DNA of 11,875 nucleotides from Sphingomonadales bacterium (GTDB taxonomy: Bacteria > Pseudomonadota > Alphaproteobacteria > Sphingomonadales > Sphingomonadaceae): positions 1-11,875 of the forward strand of contig RDXA01000380.1 in NCBI GenBank assembly GCA_004292705.1. The letters run 5' to 3'. This document shows positions 1 through 6,383 of the stretch, piece by piece. The first letter of the stretch is position 1. Each line of letters starts with the position of its first letter. The notes beneath the pieces are model-generated. The model was not told the DNA's origin. It did not search any database and saw only the letters and a program-made list of their open reading frames with translations. Position numbers and translations under genes: made by a program.

Positions 1-112
1 TATAGAATACCGAGGTGACGGCGCTGTCTGGCAGCAGGGTCACGTAAAATTGCGCCGCCTCTAGCCCGCTCTGGTCAAACCATAGGCAAGTGGCAACTTC
101 GGGCCTGCTCAT
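1..112 (-). CDS. PhnB-like VOC-superfamily protein, N-terminal part only
   Basis: Reading the minus strand from the ATG at 112-110, the frame stays open for 37 codons to the window edge. It begins MSRPEVATCLWFD, followed by a Gly-Leu-Glu-Ala-Ala-Gln-Phe-Tyr stretch and then Leu-Leu-Pro-Asp-Ser and a Thr-Ser-Val. This is the start expected of the PhnB/'3-demethylubiquinone 3-methyltransferase'-like branch of the VOC (glyoxalase/bleomycin resistance) fold, in which 'CLWFdg.aeeAa.FY.slfPdS.itsv' forms the first βαβ unit. The substrate cannot be told from this fragment. No clear Shine-Dalgarno precedes the ATG; the frame upstream is arginine-rich and looks non-coding, which supports this start. 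By hand count 64 of 112 bases are G or C, somewhat lower than the genes to the right. The gene is divergent from the dehydrogenase remnant beside it. Family assignment is fairly sure; function is unknown. Confidence 0.72.
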   Translation of the reverse strand, partial: MSRPEVATCLWFDQSGLEAAQFYVTLLPDSAVTSVFY

Positions 113-163
113 TTCGCGGCGCGTGGCAGGGCGGCGGATTCGCGCGCCACCCTGTCGCCGACC

Positions 164-739
164 ATGCTGGTCAACGAGACCTGGCTCACCGATGTGCGCG
201 TGCCGGTCGAAAATCTTGTGGGTCAGGAGAACAAGGGTTGGACCTATGCCAAGTTCCTGCTCGCCCATGAACGCTCTGGCATCGCCGGGGTGGCGCGGAG
301 CAAGCGCGGCGTTGAAAAGCTTCGCGAAATCGCCGCGAACGAAACGCTGGACGGCGCGCCGCTCATCAAGGATTTCGACTTCGCCAAGAAGGTGAGCCAG
401 CTCGAAATCGATCTGGCCGCACTCGAGATCACCGAGCTTCGCACGCTGGCCGGAGAGCAGGCGGGCAAGGGGCCGGGGCCGGAAAGCTCGATCCTCAAGA
501 TCAAGGGCACCGAAATCCAGCAGCGCCTGACCGAACTCACGCTGGAAGCGGTCGGCACCTACTCTGCGCCCTACATGGGCGGGGTGTCGAACGACAACGG
601 GTCGAACGAACACCCGGTCGGCCCCGACTACGCGGCGCATGCAGCGGCGACCTATTTCAACATGCGCAAGACCAGCATCTATGGCGGATCGAACGAGATC
701 CAGCGCAACATCATCACCAAGATGATCCTCGGTCTGTAA
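164..739 (+). pseudogene. 5'-truncated acyl-CoA dehydrogenase, large subunit (PimC type), C-terminal half
   Basis: The open frame from the ATG at 164 gives 191 residues matching only the end of the β-domain and the C-terminal helical domain of an acyl-CoA dehydrogenase, whose usual length is about 390-400. Recognisable parts are VNETWLTDVRVPVENLVG (residues 3-20), ENKGWTYAKFLLAHERSGIA (22-41) and a C-terminal YGGSNEIQRNIITKMILGL. Glu36, in 'AHERSG', corresponds to the alternative catalytic base position of isovaleryl-CoA dehydrogenase-like members, and the C-terminal position that carries Glu in MCAD is Gly here. About 200 N-terminal residues, including most of the acyl and flavin sites, are missing. 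In frame upstream there are TAG stops at 62-64 and 86-88, and the sequence between has no dehydrogenase resemblance; no ribosome site precedes 164. It lies 24 bp before the intact small subunit. It is probably a remnant left by a deletion or rearrangement; an assembly misjoin is the main alternative. Confidence 0.75.
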
Positions 740-751
740 GCACCGAAGGAC

Positions 752-756
752 GGGAG
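752..756 (+). promoter_or_regulatory. Ribosome binding site for the small-subunit dehydrogenase
   Basis: GGGAG lies 7 bases ahead of the GTG at 764-766, inside the 24-base gap after the upstream stop codon. It supports GTG 764 as the real start, which also gives the usual family N-terminus MDFNFTEEQ. Confidence 0.7.
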
Positions 757-763
757 AGAATTC

Positions 764-1894
764 GTGGATTTCAACTTCACCGAAGAACAGGGCATGGTGC
801 GCGACGGCCTCTCGCGGCTGGTGCGTGAACAATACGGCTTCGAGGAGCGGCGCAAGGCGATTGCCAGCAGTGAAGGCTGGCGGCCCGAAGTCTGGGCGCA
901 GCTCGCCGAACTGGGCATCCTCGGCATGCCCTTCAGCGAAGCCGATGGCGGCTTCGGCGGCGGCGCCGTCGATGCGATGGTGATCATGGAGGAGTTCGGC
1001 AAGGGTCTTGTGATCGAGCCTTTCCTGCCGACTGTCGTCTGCGCTGGCGGGTTCCTCAAGCACGGCGGCACCGCGGCGCAGAAGGAAGAACATATCGGCG
1101 GGATCGTGGCGGGCAGCAGCGTGTTCGCCTTCGCCTATGCCGAGCCGCGGGGGCGGTTTGACTATGCCGATCTCGAAACCACCGCGAAGAAGGACGGCGC
1201 AGGCTACATCCTCAACGGCCACAAGGCAGTGGTGATCGGCGCGCCCTGGGCGAGCCATCTGATCGTCACTGCCCGCACCGGCGGCGAACGGCGCGATCGT
1301 TCGGGCATCTCGGTTTTCGTCCTCGCCAAGGACACCGCCGGGGTCACAACCCGCGACTATGTGACGGTCGATGGCCGCCGCGCTTCAGAAGTCTATTTCG
1401 AGAACGTGGCCGTCGGCGCTGATGCCCTGATCGGCGCGGAGGGCGAAGGCCTTGCGCTGATCGAGCTCGTCACCGACGAAGCCATCGCCGCTCTGTGTGC
1501 CGAGGCCTGCGGGGCGATGAAGGTCGCCCATGCGATGACGGTCGAATACAGCCGCCAGCGCAAGCAGTTCGGCGTGCCGATCGGCAGCTTCCAGGTGCTC
1601 CAGCACCGCATGGTCGACATGTACACCGCCTACGAAACCGCCGTTTCGCTGACCTATCTTGCCACCCTGCGCCTCGGCTCGGACGAGCGGACCCGCAAGC
1701 AGGCCGTCAGCGCCGCGAAGGTCGGGGTGGGCCAGTCGGCGCGGCTGATCGGGCAGGAAGCTATCCAGATCCACGGCGGCAACGGCGTGACCGATGAATA
1801 CGCCATCGGCCATTATTTCAAGCGGCTGACGATCTTCGACAGCGAATTCGGCAACGTCGATCACCACCTGAAGCGCCACGTCGCACTGTCCTGA
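764..1894 (+). CDS. Acyl-CoA dehydrogenase, small subunit (PimD-like)
   Basis: The 376-residue protein is a full-length FAD-dependent acyl-CoA dehydrogenase, a family that oxidises acyl-CoA thioesters to enoyl-CoAs in the cytoplasm. The helical N-terminal domain spans about 1-115 (MDFNFTEEQ; GILGMPFSEADGGFGGG at 51-67). The β-domain spans about 120-225, and the C-terminal helical domain carries RQRKQFG (264-270) and QIHGGNGVTDEY (335-346), typical flavin and dimer-contact segments. The MCAD-type C-terminal Glu is absent. The overall pattern resembles the small subunit of two-gene dehydrogenases such as PimC/PimD (pimeloyl-CoA) and the mycobacterial steroid FadE pairs, which work as heterotetramers. 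The start is GTG with a good ribosome site. The partner gene just upstream is truncated, so the subunit may be orphaned. A strong terminator follows. The family is certain; the substrate is not known, and the pimeloyl label rests only on resemblance. Confidence 0.93.
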   Translation: MDFNFTEEQGMVRDGLSRLVREQYGFEERRKAIASSEGWRPEVWAQLAELGILGMPFSEADGGFGGGAVDAMVIMEEFGKGLVIEPFLPTVVCAGGFLKHGGTAAQKEEHIGGIVAGSSVFAFAYAEPRGRFDYADLETTAKKDGAGYILNGHKAVVIGAPWASHLIVTARTGGERRDRSGISVFVLAKDTAGVTTRDYVTVDGRRASEVYFENVAVGADALIGAEGEGLALIELVTDEAIAALCAEACGAMKVAHAMTVEYSRQRKQFGVPIGSFQVLQHRMVDMYTAYETAVSLTYLATLRLGSDERTRKQAVSAAKVGVGQSARLIGQEAIQIHGGNGVTDEYAIGHYFKRLTIFDSEFGNVDHHLKRHVALS

Positions 1895-1918
1895 GGGTTT
1901 GGCCCCGACATGATATCC

Positions 1919-1953
1919 GCCCCGCTCTCGGCCATCCGAGGGCGGGGCTTTTT
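1919..1953 (+). terminator. Intrinsic terminator after the dehydrogenase genes
   Basis: A 13-bp stem (GCCCCGCTCTCGG at 1919-1931 with CCGAGGGCGGGGC at 1936-1948; one G·T wobble, no mismatch) closes a 4-base loop (CCAT). Five T residues follow at 1949-1953. It begins 24 bases after the dehydrogenase stop codon and ends 10 bases before the sigma-factor promoter, so it insulates the two units. Confidence 0.93.
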
Positions 1954-1963
1954 CATGTGCAGT

Positions 1964-1989
1964 GTAACGTCCGGGCCCCGCGGAGCGAA
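1964..1989 (+). promoter_or_regulatory. σF (ECF16)-type promoter, probably autoregulatory
   Basis: GTAACG at 1964-1969 and CGAA at 1986-1989 are separated by exactly 16 bases. From memory, the Caulobacter crescentus σF consensus is GTAACC-N16-CGAA, so this matches at 9 of 10 specified positions with exact spacing. It lies directly before a σF-like gene. The last base of the -10 element is only 9 bases before the ATG at 1999, which places the expected transcript start at or within a few bases of that ATG. Confidence 0.8.
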
Positions 1990-1998
1990 CCGCCCGGC

Positions 1999-2523
1999 AT
2001 GAGAGCCGACGAAGCCACGCTCGCCCGGTTGATGTCGCTGTCGCAAGCAGGCGATCGGCAGGCCTATGCGACGCTGCTGGAAGCGTGTCAGCGCTGGCTG
2101 CGCGGCTATTACAGCCGCCGGATCGCGCCATCGAGCCTCGATGATCTGGTGCAGGAAACGCTGATCGCGCTCCACACCAAGCGCGCCTCGTGGGATGCCT
2201 CGCGCCCGTTCCTTCCCTGGCTGGCGGCGATTGCGCGCTATCGCTGGGTCGATCACCTGCGCAAGCTTTACCGCGCCAACGAGGATGAGCTCCGCGAGGA
2301 GCTGATCGGCAGCGACAGCGAGCCCGAAATCGCCGCGCGCCTCAGCCTTGAACGTCTGCTTGCCTTGCTCCCGCCCGCACAGGAGCGGGTCATCGCGCTG
2401 GTCAAGATCGAGGGGCTGAGCATCTCGGAGGCCTCGCAGGCAACCGGGCAGAGTGAGAGCCTTGTCAAAGTGAACATCCACCGCGGCCTCAAGAAACTGG
2501 CCCTTATGATCGAGAAAGAATGA
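1999..2523 (+). CDS. sigF: ECF sigma factor, σF (ECF16) type
   Basis: The protein has 174 residues, normal for an ECF sigma factor with only σ2 and σ4. Region 2 spans about 15-92, with the core-binding segment SSLDDLVQETLIALH (45-59) and the -10-recognition segment RPFLPWLAAIARYRWVDHLRK (69-89). An acidic linker (94-110) leads to region 4 at about 115-170, whose helix-turn-helix includes LSISEASQATGQSESLVKV (140-158). It should direct RNA polymerase to σF-type promoters and be held inactive by the membrane anti-sigma encoded next. A GTG at 1957 would add 14 residues, but that start lies upstream of the promoter at 1964-1989, so I take ATG 1999. The last codons overlap the anti-sigma start as ATGA. 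Caulobacter σF responds to heavy-metal stress; the inducer here is inferred only. The DUF2282/DUF692-type targets known from Caulobacter are not in this window. Confidence 0.9.
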   Translation: MRADEATLARLMSLSQAGDRQAYATLLEACQRWLRGYYSRRIAPSSLDDLVQETLIALHTKRASWDASRPFLPWLAAIARYRWVDHLRKLYRANEDELREELIGSDSEPEIAARLSLERLLALLPPAQERVIALVKIEGLSISEASQATGQSESLVKVNIHRGLKKLALMIEKE

Positions 2524-3170
2524 CCATGGAGCGCAATTCCGACGCCTTGATCGCGGAACTGGTGGAGAGCCTCCAGCCGGTGCGCCCGCTGCGGTTTGGC
2601 GAGGGGCTGGCGATCGTGCTGGCGGTGGCGACCGTGTCGACCGGGCTGGTGATCGGGCTGTTCGGCATGAGGGCTGATCTGGCCGCAGGCGCGTTTCATC
2701 CCATGCATCTGCTGGCGACCGGGCTCTATCTCGGGCTTGCGCTGGCGGCGACCGTGGCGGTGGTGGTGATGAGCCGCCCGCACGTCGGCAGCGATCACAG
2801 CGGCTGGCGCTGGGCGGCGGGCATGGCGGGGCTTCTGCCGGTGGCCGGCGTGATCGTTGCAGCGGGCCGGGGGGACGACATCTTCGCCGCCGAAACCATG
2901 CTCCACGGGCCGCAGTGCCTTGCGATTGGCGGTGCTGCTTCGCTGCTGGTGTTTGCCGTGCTGGCGTTGTGGCTAAGGCGCGGGGCACCGACTGCGCCGG
3001 GCCGCGCCGGGCTGGCCGCCGGGGTGGCGGCAGGAGCCTTCGGGATTTTCGCCTTTTCGCTGCACTGCCCGGATAATGACATTGTCCACCTTGGCATCTG
3101 GCACGGCGCGGTGGTGCTGGTGATGGCGGGGCTGGGCCGCGCGGTGCTGCCCAGCCTGATCCGCTGGTAG
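2520..3170 (+). CDS. nrsF: NrsF (DUF1109) membrane anti-sigma factor
   Basis: The 216-residue protein has a short cytoplasmic N-terminus and about six hydrophobic segments (roughly 28-50, 63-85, 97-116, 134-152, 161-181, 189-209). This is the layout of the NrsF/DUF1109 family, inner-membrane proteins that hold σF inactive until stress. Two cysteines lie at the family positions: Cys133 in 'GPQCLAIGG' and Cys183 in 'SLHCPDND'. If translation begins at the second ATG (2526) they become 131 and 183-2=181, the numbers I recall for the two important cysteines of Caulobacter NrsF. The His-Cys-Pro...His pattern could bind metal or act as a thiol sensor, which is inference. The start at 2520 overlaps the sigma stop by four bases, so the two are probably translated together in a fixed ratio. 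The stop lies one base from that of the convergent helicase gene. Confidence 0.9.
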   Translation: MTMERNSDALIAELVESLQPVRPLRFGEGLAIVLAVATVSTGLVIGLFGMRADLAAGAFHPMHLLATGLYLGLALAATVAVVVMSRPHVGSDHSGWRWAAGMAGLLPVAGVIVAAGRGDDIFAAETMLHGPQCLAIGGAASLLVFAVLALWLRRGAPTAPGRAGLAAGVAAGAFGIFAFSLHCPDNDIVHLGIWHGAVVLVMAGLGRAVLPSLIRW

Positions 3171-3171
3171 G

Positions 3172-4917
3172 CTAGCCGCGGCCTTTCGGCTTGGGCTTGA
3201 ACGATTTCGGCTTGGCGTTGGCGTGGGGCTTGGCCTTGAACGGGCGCTGGGGTGCAGGGCCGCTGTTCGGCTTGCCGCGCCGGGCGTTTTCGCGCGCGGC
3301 CATGCGTGGCGGTTCGTTCGACTGCTCGATCGCGACGTAGCCGCCGTTCTCCTCGCTCCCCGCCGTGGCTGCGACCGCTTCGGCGAACTTGCCGGCGATG
3401 GCGCGGGGGATCTGGAAATAGGTTTCGGCTTGCGTGATCCGGATCGCGCCGATTTCATTGCGGGTGATGTGCCCGCGGCGGCAGATCAGCGGCATCACCC
3501 AGCGCGCTTCGGCGTTCTGTCGGCGACCGATATCCATCCGGAACCACACCGTATCCTCGAACCCTTCGCGGTGACGCGCCTTCTGCGCCTCGCGCTGGGC
3601 TTCGACCGATTGGGCGAGCAGCTCCTCCGGTTCGGGCATCGTCGCGCGGTGGGCCTGCACCAGCATCGCTGCAATTTCCTGCGGGGAGCGGGTTTCGAGC
3701 AGCTTGTCGGCCAGCTCGCGGTCGCTGTCGGTCACCTCGACCGGCTGCATCAGCTTGTCGAGCAGGCGCACTCGATCAGCAGCGATGATGTCATCACGGC
3801 CTGGTGCGGCAATCCATTGGGCGTTGATCTTTGCATGGTGCAGCATCGATTCCACCCGCTTGCGGCGCGGGAAGGGGACGATGATGACGGCGATGCCCTT
3901 CTTGCCCGCGCGCCCGGTCCGGCCCGAGCGGTGTTGCAGCGTTTCGGCGTCGCGGGGGATTTCGACGTGGATCACGAGGCTGAGGCTCGGCAGATCGATC
4001 CCGCGCGCGGCCACATCGGTCGCCACGCAGACCCGGGCGCGGCGATCGCGCAGGGCTTGCAGCGCCTGGTTGCGTTCCTGCTGCGAGTGCTCACCCGACA
4101 GCGCCACGACACCAAAGCCGCGCTCCTGCAAAGTCGCGTGCAGGTGGCGGACATTGTCGCGCGTGGCGCAGAACAGGATCGCGGTTTCCGCTTCGTGGAA
4201 GCGCAGCAGGTTGACCACCGCGTTCTCGATCTCGGACGGCGAAACGGTGACCGCCTGATAGGCAATGTCGCCATGCCCGCGCTCGGTGCCGCCGCTGGTA
4301 ATCCGCAGGGCATCGCGCTGGTAGCGGCGGGCAAGCGCCTCGATCGGGCGCGGCATGGTGGCAGAGAACATCAGCACACGGCGATTTTCGGGCGTGGCGT
4401 CGAGAATTTCCTCCAGCTCCTCGCGGAAGCCCATGTCGAGCATCTCGTCGGCTTCATCGAGCACCACCGCGGCCAGCGCCGACAGATCGAGCGCGCCGCG
4501 CTCGAGATGGTCGCGCAGACGTCCCGGCGTGCCGACCACAATGCTCGCGCCAGCTTGCAGCGCGCGGCGCTCCTGCTGCGGGTTCATGCCGCCAACGCAG
4601 GTGGCGATCTTGGCTCCGGCTGAACGGTAGAGCCAATCGAGCTCGCGCGCGACTTGCAGTGCCAGTTCGCGGGTCGGTGCGATCACCAGCGCCAGCGGCG
4701 CAGGTGCGCGGCGCACCCGGCCATCCTCTCCCAGCACCTGATCGGCGAAAGCCAAGCCAAAAGCGACCGTCTTTCCCGATCCGGTCTGCGCCGAAACGAC
4801 AAGGTCGCGCCCTTGTGCCTCAGGTTCGAGCACGGCGGACTGCACCGGGGTCAGTGTGTCATAGCCGCGTTCGGTCAGGGCCTCGGCGAGGCCAGTGGGC
4901 AGGTCGGGAAAAGGCAT
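3172..4917 (-). CDS. DEAD-box ATP-dependent RNA helicase with DbpA-type RNA-binding domain
   Basis: The 581-residue protein carries all the superfamily 2 DEAD-box motifs. These are a Q motif (about 4-26, ending TPVQ), AQTGSGKT (43-50), PTREL (81-85), TPGR (130-133), DEAD (154-157), SAT (185-187), ATDVAARGID (299-308) and HRSGRTGR (329-336). After the two RecA-like domains comes a linker rich in Glu/Gln/Ala (about 395-450). A DbpA/CsdA-like RNA-binding domain follows at about 457-515 (VWFRMDIGRR...ICRRGHITRNEIGAI). The basic tail (about 540-581) repeats Lys-Pro-Lys units. It probably unwinds structured rRNA or mRNA during ribosome assembly or cold adaptation, like DeaD/CsdA or DbpA; which one cannot be settled here. 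It stands alone on the minus strand with a 133-bp upstream region containing a structured leader. There is no clear Shine-Dalgarno before ATG 4917. The family is certain. Confidence 0.96.
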   Translation of the reverse strand: MPFPDLPTGLAEALTERGYDTLTPVQSAVLEPEAQGRDLVVSAQTGSGKTVAFGLAFADQVLGEDGRVRRAPAPLALVIAPTRELALQVARELDWLYRSAGAKIATCVGGMNPQQERRALQAGASIVVGTPGRLRDHLERGALDLSALAAVVLDEADEMLDMGFREELEEILDATPENRRVLMFSATMPRPIEALARRYQRDALRITSGGTERGHGDIAYQAVTVSPSEIENAVVNLLRFHEAETAILFCATRDNVRHLHATLQERGFGVVALSGEHSQQERNQALQALRDRRARVCVATDVAARGIDLPSLSLVIHVEIPRDAETLQHRSGRTGRAGKKGIAVIIVPFPRRKRVESMLHHAKINAQWIAAPGRDDIIAADRVRLLDKLMQPVEVTDSDRELADKLLETRSPQEIAAMLVQAHRATMPEPEELLAQSVEAQREAQKARHREGFEDTVWFRMDIGRRQNAEARWVMPLICRRGHITRNEIGAIRITQAETYFQIPRAIAGKFAEAVAATAGSEENGGYVAIEQSNEPPRMAARENARRGKPNSGPAPQRPFKAKPHANAKPKSFKPKPKGRG

Positions 4918-4930
4918 GGGGAGCAGCTTT

Positions 4931-4966
4931 CAGGCAAAGGTGCCTGCCGTGCGGAGCGGACAGGCA
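4931..4966 (-). promoter_or_regulatory. Helicase mRNA leader with two competing hairpins
   Basis: On the minus strand the segment CAGGCA (4946-4941) can pair with either of two TGCCTG copies. Pairing with the upstream copy (4966-4961) gives a longer hairpin that also includes CCG (4959-4957) with CGG (4949-4947) around a 7-base loop. Pairing with the downstream copy (4936-4931) gives a 6-bp tetraloop hairpin 13 bases before the start codon. The two cannot form together. In the DNA this appears as a 9-base direct repeat CAGGCAAAG at 4931 and 4961 with an inverted copy between. A regulatory switch, possibly one the helicase itself resolves, is a hypothesis. Confidence 0.4.
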
Positions 4967-5050
4967 AAGTCGGTGACGCGCATCGCATCAAAGCGAGCCC
5001 CATACACACTTATGCCGGGTTTGGCTTGTTATTAAATCGGCCGGGCAGAC

Positions 5051-5311
5051 CTATTCAGGTGACGCTGCGGCGAGCATGTCCATAAGGTTGCGCGCGGCCT
5101 CTCGGTCTTCCTCGTCGGGAAAGGCGACATCGAGATCGGGCGCATCGTCCAGCACCATCAGCAGGCTCCACAGTGCAAAGCGCTGGCCCCGGTCTGTGGT
5201 CATTCCGAAATCGACCCGCATGCGCTCCACCCCATCGGGCAGGGCAGCCGTCGCAACCTCTGCAAGATTGCGAGTGCCGAAATAGCGCTGGAGAAGGTCA
5301 GCCATGTCCAT
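5051..5311 (-). CDS. Small protein of unknown function (86 aa)
   Basis: The frame from ATG 5311 encodes 86 residues beginning MDMADLLQRYFGTRNL and ending with a Met-Asp-Met-Leu helix and Ala-Ala-Ala-Ser-Pro-Glu. It is acidic, with a DDAPDLDVAFPDEEDREAAR stretch at 55-74, lacks cysteines and membrane segments, and looks like a small soluble helical protein. I do not recognise a family. ATG 5305 (MADLLQRY) is an equally possible start. The open frame extends further upstream, but that part overlaps the end of the LacI gene in another frame and is rich in Cys, Arg and Pro, unlike a real N-terminus. It begins 46 bases after the LacI stop on the same strand, so it could be read through from the transporter-regulator operon. 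Its stop lies 133 bases before the helicase ATG. Regular codon use and a sensible composition favour a real gene. Confidence 0.6.
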   Translation of the reverse strand: MDMADLLQRYFGTRNLAEVATAALPDGVERMRVDFGMTTDRGQRFALWSLLMVLDDAPDLDVAFPDEEDREAARNLMDMLAAASPE

Positions 5312-5357
5312 GGGTAAGGCCTTAAACCGCCTGCACAGGGTTGCAAGCGTTGGGCAG

Positions 5358-6383
5358 TCAGGCGGTCTTGCGCACCACGAGTTCGGGCGGCAGGACGAGG
5401 CTTTCGGTCGTCTCCCCCGCAAGCCTGCGCAGCAGTAGATCAACGAGGGCCCGCGCGCCTGCGGCAATGTCCTGCCGCACCGTGGTCAGCGGCGGCACGG
5501 TCTGGCGGGCGATGGGCAGATCGTCGAACCCGACAAGCTTGACGGCTTCCGGCACCGCGAACCCGTGCCCGCGTAATTCGGTCAGGCACAGTGCGGCGAG
5601 CGTATCGGTGGCGGCGAAGATGCCATCGATCGCGCCCGCATGGGCGGCCAGATGTGCAGCGATTTCCGCACTTGCACGCTCTGGCGAGAGGTGGGTGGGC
5701 AGCGCCATGATCGGGCCTATCCCGAGCCGCCGCGCGGCATCCTGCGCTCCAGCAAACCGCGCCGCAAATTCGATTGCAGTGGTATCGCCGAGGAAGGCGA
5801 GGCGTCTGGCCCCGGCGGCGATCAGGCGCTCGGCGGCGAGCCTCCCGCCCAGCCGGTTGTCGGTACCGACCACGCAATGCCGTTGGCCTTCGGTGTGATT
5901 GCCCCATACCACCATCGGATTGTAGCCGTCGGCGACATCCTCGATTCGGTCGAACTGGTCGGACTGGCCGATCACGATCACTCCATCGATCATGCCCGAA
6001 CCGATGAAGCGGTCGAGCCAGTCGGGGTCATTGTCAGGCACCACGCGGCGCAGCATCAGGTCATAGCCCTCATGCGTGAGCTCGTCCGCGAGGTGGCCAA
6101 GCAAGGTCATGAAGAAGCTGTCGGAAATCTGCTGGCGAACGTCGTGGCCCAAGGGGATGATCACGCCCACCACGCTGGTCTTCTGTCGGCGGAGGCCACT
6201 CGCCATCTGGTTGGGGCGGAAGCCATGCTCGCGCGCCAGAGCCTCGATCCGCTCGCGGGTCTTGGCGTTGACGAGGCTCTTGCCCGCCAGCGCGCGACTG
6301 ACAGTGCCGGCGGAAACCCCGGCCAACCGCGCCAGATCGGTGATATTGCGCACGGTGGTGCGGGTGGTCTTGTCGTCGTTCAT
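5358..6383 (-). CDS. LacI-family transcriptional regulator of the sucrose locus
   Basis: The 341-residue protein has the standard LacI layout. The N-terminal helix-turn-helix is at about 12-33 (VRNITDLARLAGVSAGTVSRAL), and the hinge helix is at 58-66 (NQMASGLRR), where the leucine that enters the minor groove at the central CpG of LacI operators lies at 64. The periplasmic-binding-protein-like sugar domain spans about 70-341 (VVGVIIPLG at 71-79, VVWGNH at 158-163, GTDNRLGGRLA at 173-183, GFDDLPIARQTVPPLTTVRQ at 285-304). ATG 6383 overlaps the transporter stop as ATGA, so the two are co-translated. The longer open frame to 6755 overlaps the transporter and is not used. It probably binds the two operators between the divergent arms and is released by sucrose, fructose or a related sugar. 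Operator and ligand assignments are inferred from context; the family is certain. Confidence 0.95.
   Translation of the reverse strand: MNDDKTTRTTVRNITDLARLAGVSAGTVSRALAGKSLVNAKTRERIEALAREHGFRPNQMASGLRRQKTSVVGVIIPLGHDVRQQISDSFFMTLLGHLADELTHEGYDLMLRRVVPDNDPDWLDRFIGSGMIDGVIVIGQSDQFDRIEDVADGYNPMVVWGNHTEGQRHCVVGTDNRLGGRLAAERLIAAGARRLAFLGDTTAIEFAARFAGAQDAARRLGIGPIMALPTHLSPERASAEIAAHLAAHAGAIDGIFAATDTLAALCLTELRGHGFAVPEAVKLVGFDDLPIARQTVPPLTTVRQDIAAGARALVDLLLRRLAGETTESLVLPPELVVRKTA

Noticed and set aside
1957..1998. GTG start adding 14 residues to the sigma factor
   Set aside because: This codon lies before the σF-type promoter, the extra residues look random, and the family N-terminus fits ATG 1999.
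1385..2131. Minus-strand open frame across the dehydrogenase end, terminator and sigma start
   Set aside because: It runs through a strong plus-strand terminator and two well-supported plus-strand genes, with no recognisable domain.
3180..3240. Short repeated GGCTTGG-like units near the helicase 3' end as a DNA repeat or recombination site
   Set aside because: They are explained by the Lys-Pro-Lys repeats of the helicase's basic tail read on the minus strand.
3223..4623. Long open frame on the plus strand opposite the helicase
   Set aside because: The minus strand has every DEAD-box motif in order; the plus frame shows no domain and is a shadow of codon bias.
5341..5356. TTGCAAGCGTTGGGCA as a third LacI operator downstream of the regulator gene
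   Set aside because: Only the left half and the central CG match; the right half fails, and the position is at the 3' end of the regulator gene.
5312..5467. Longer N-terminus for the small 86-residue protein
   Set aside because: The extension overlaps the end of the LacI gene in another frame and is rich in Cys, Arg and Pro, unlike the rest of the protein.
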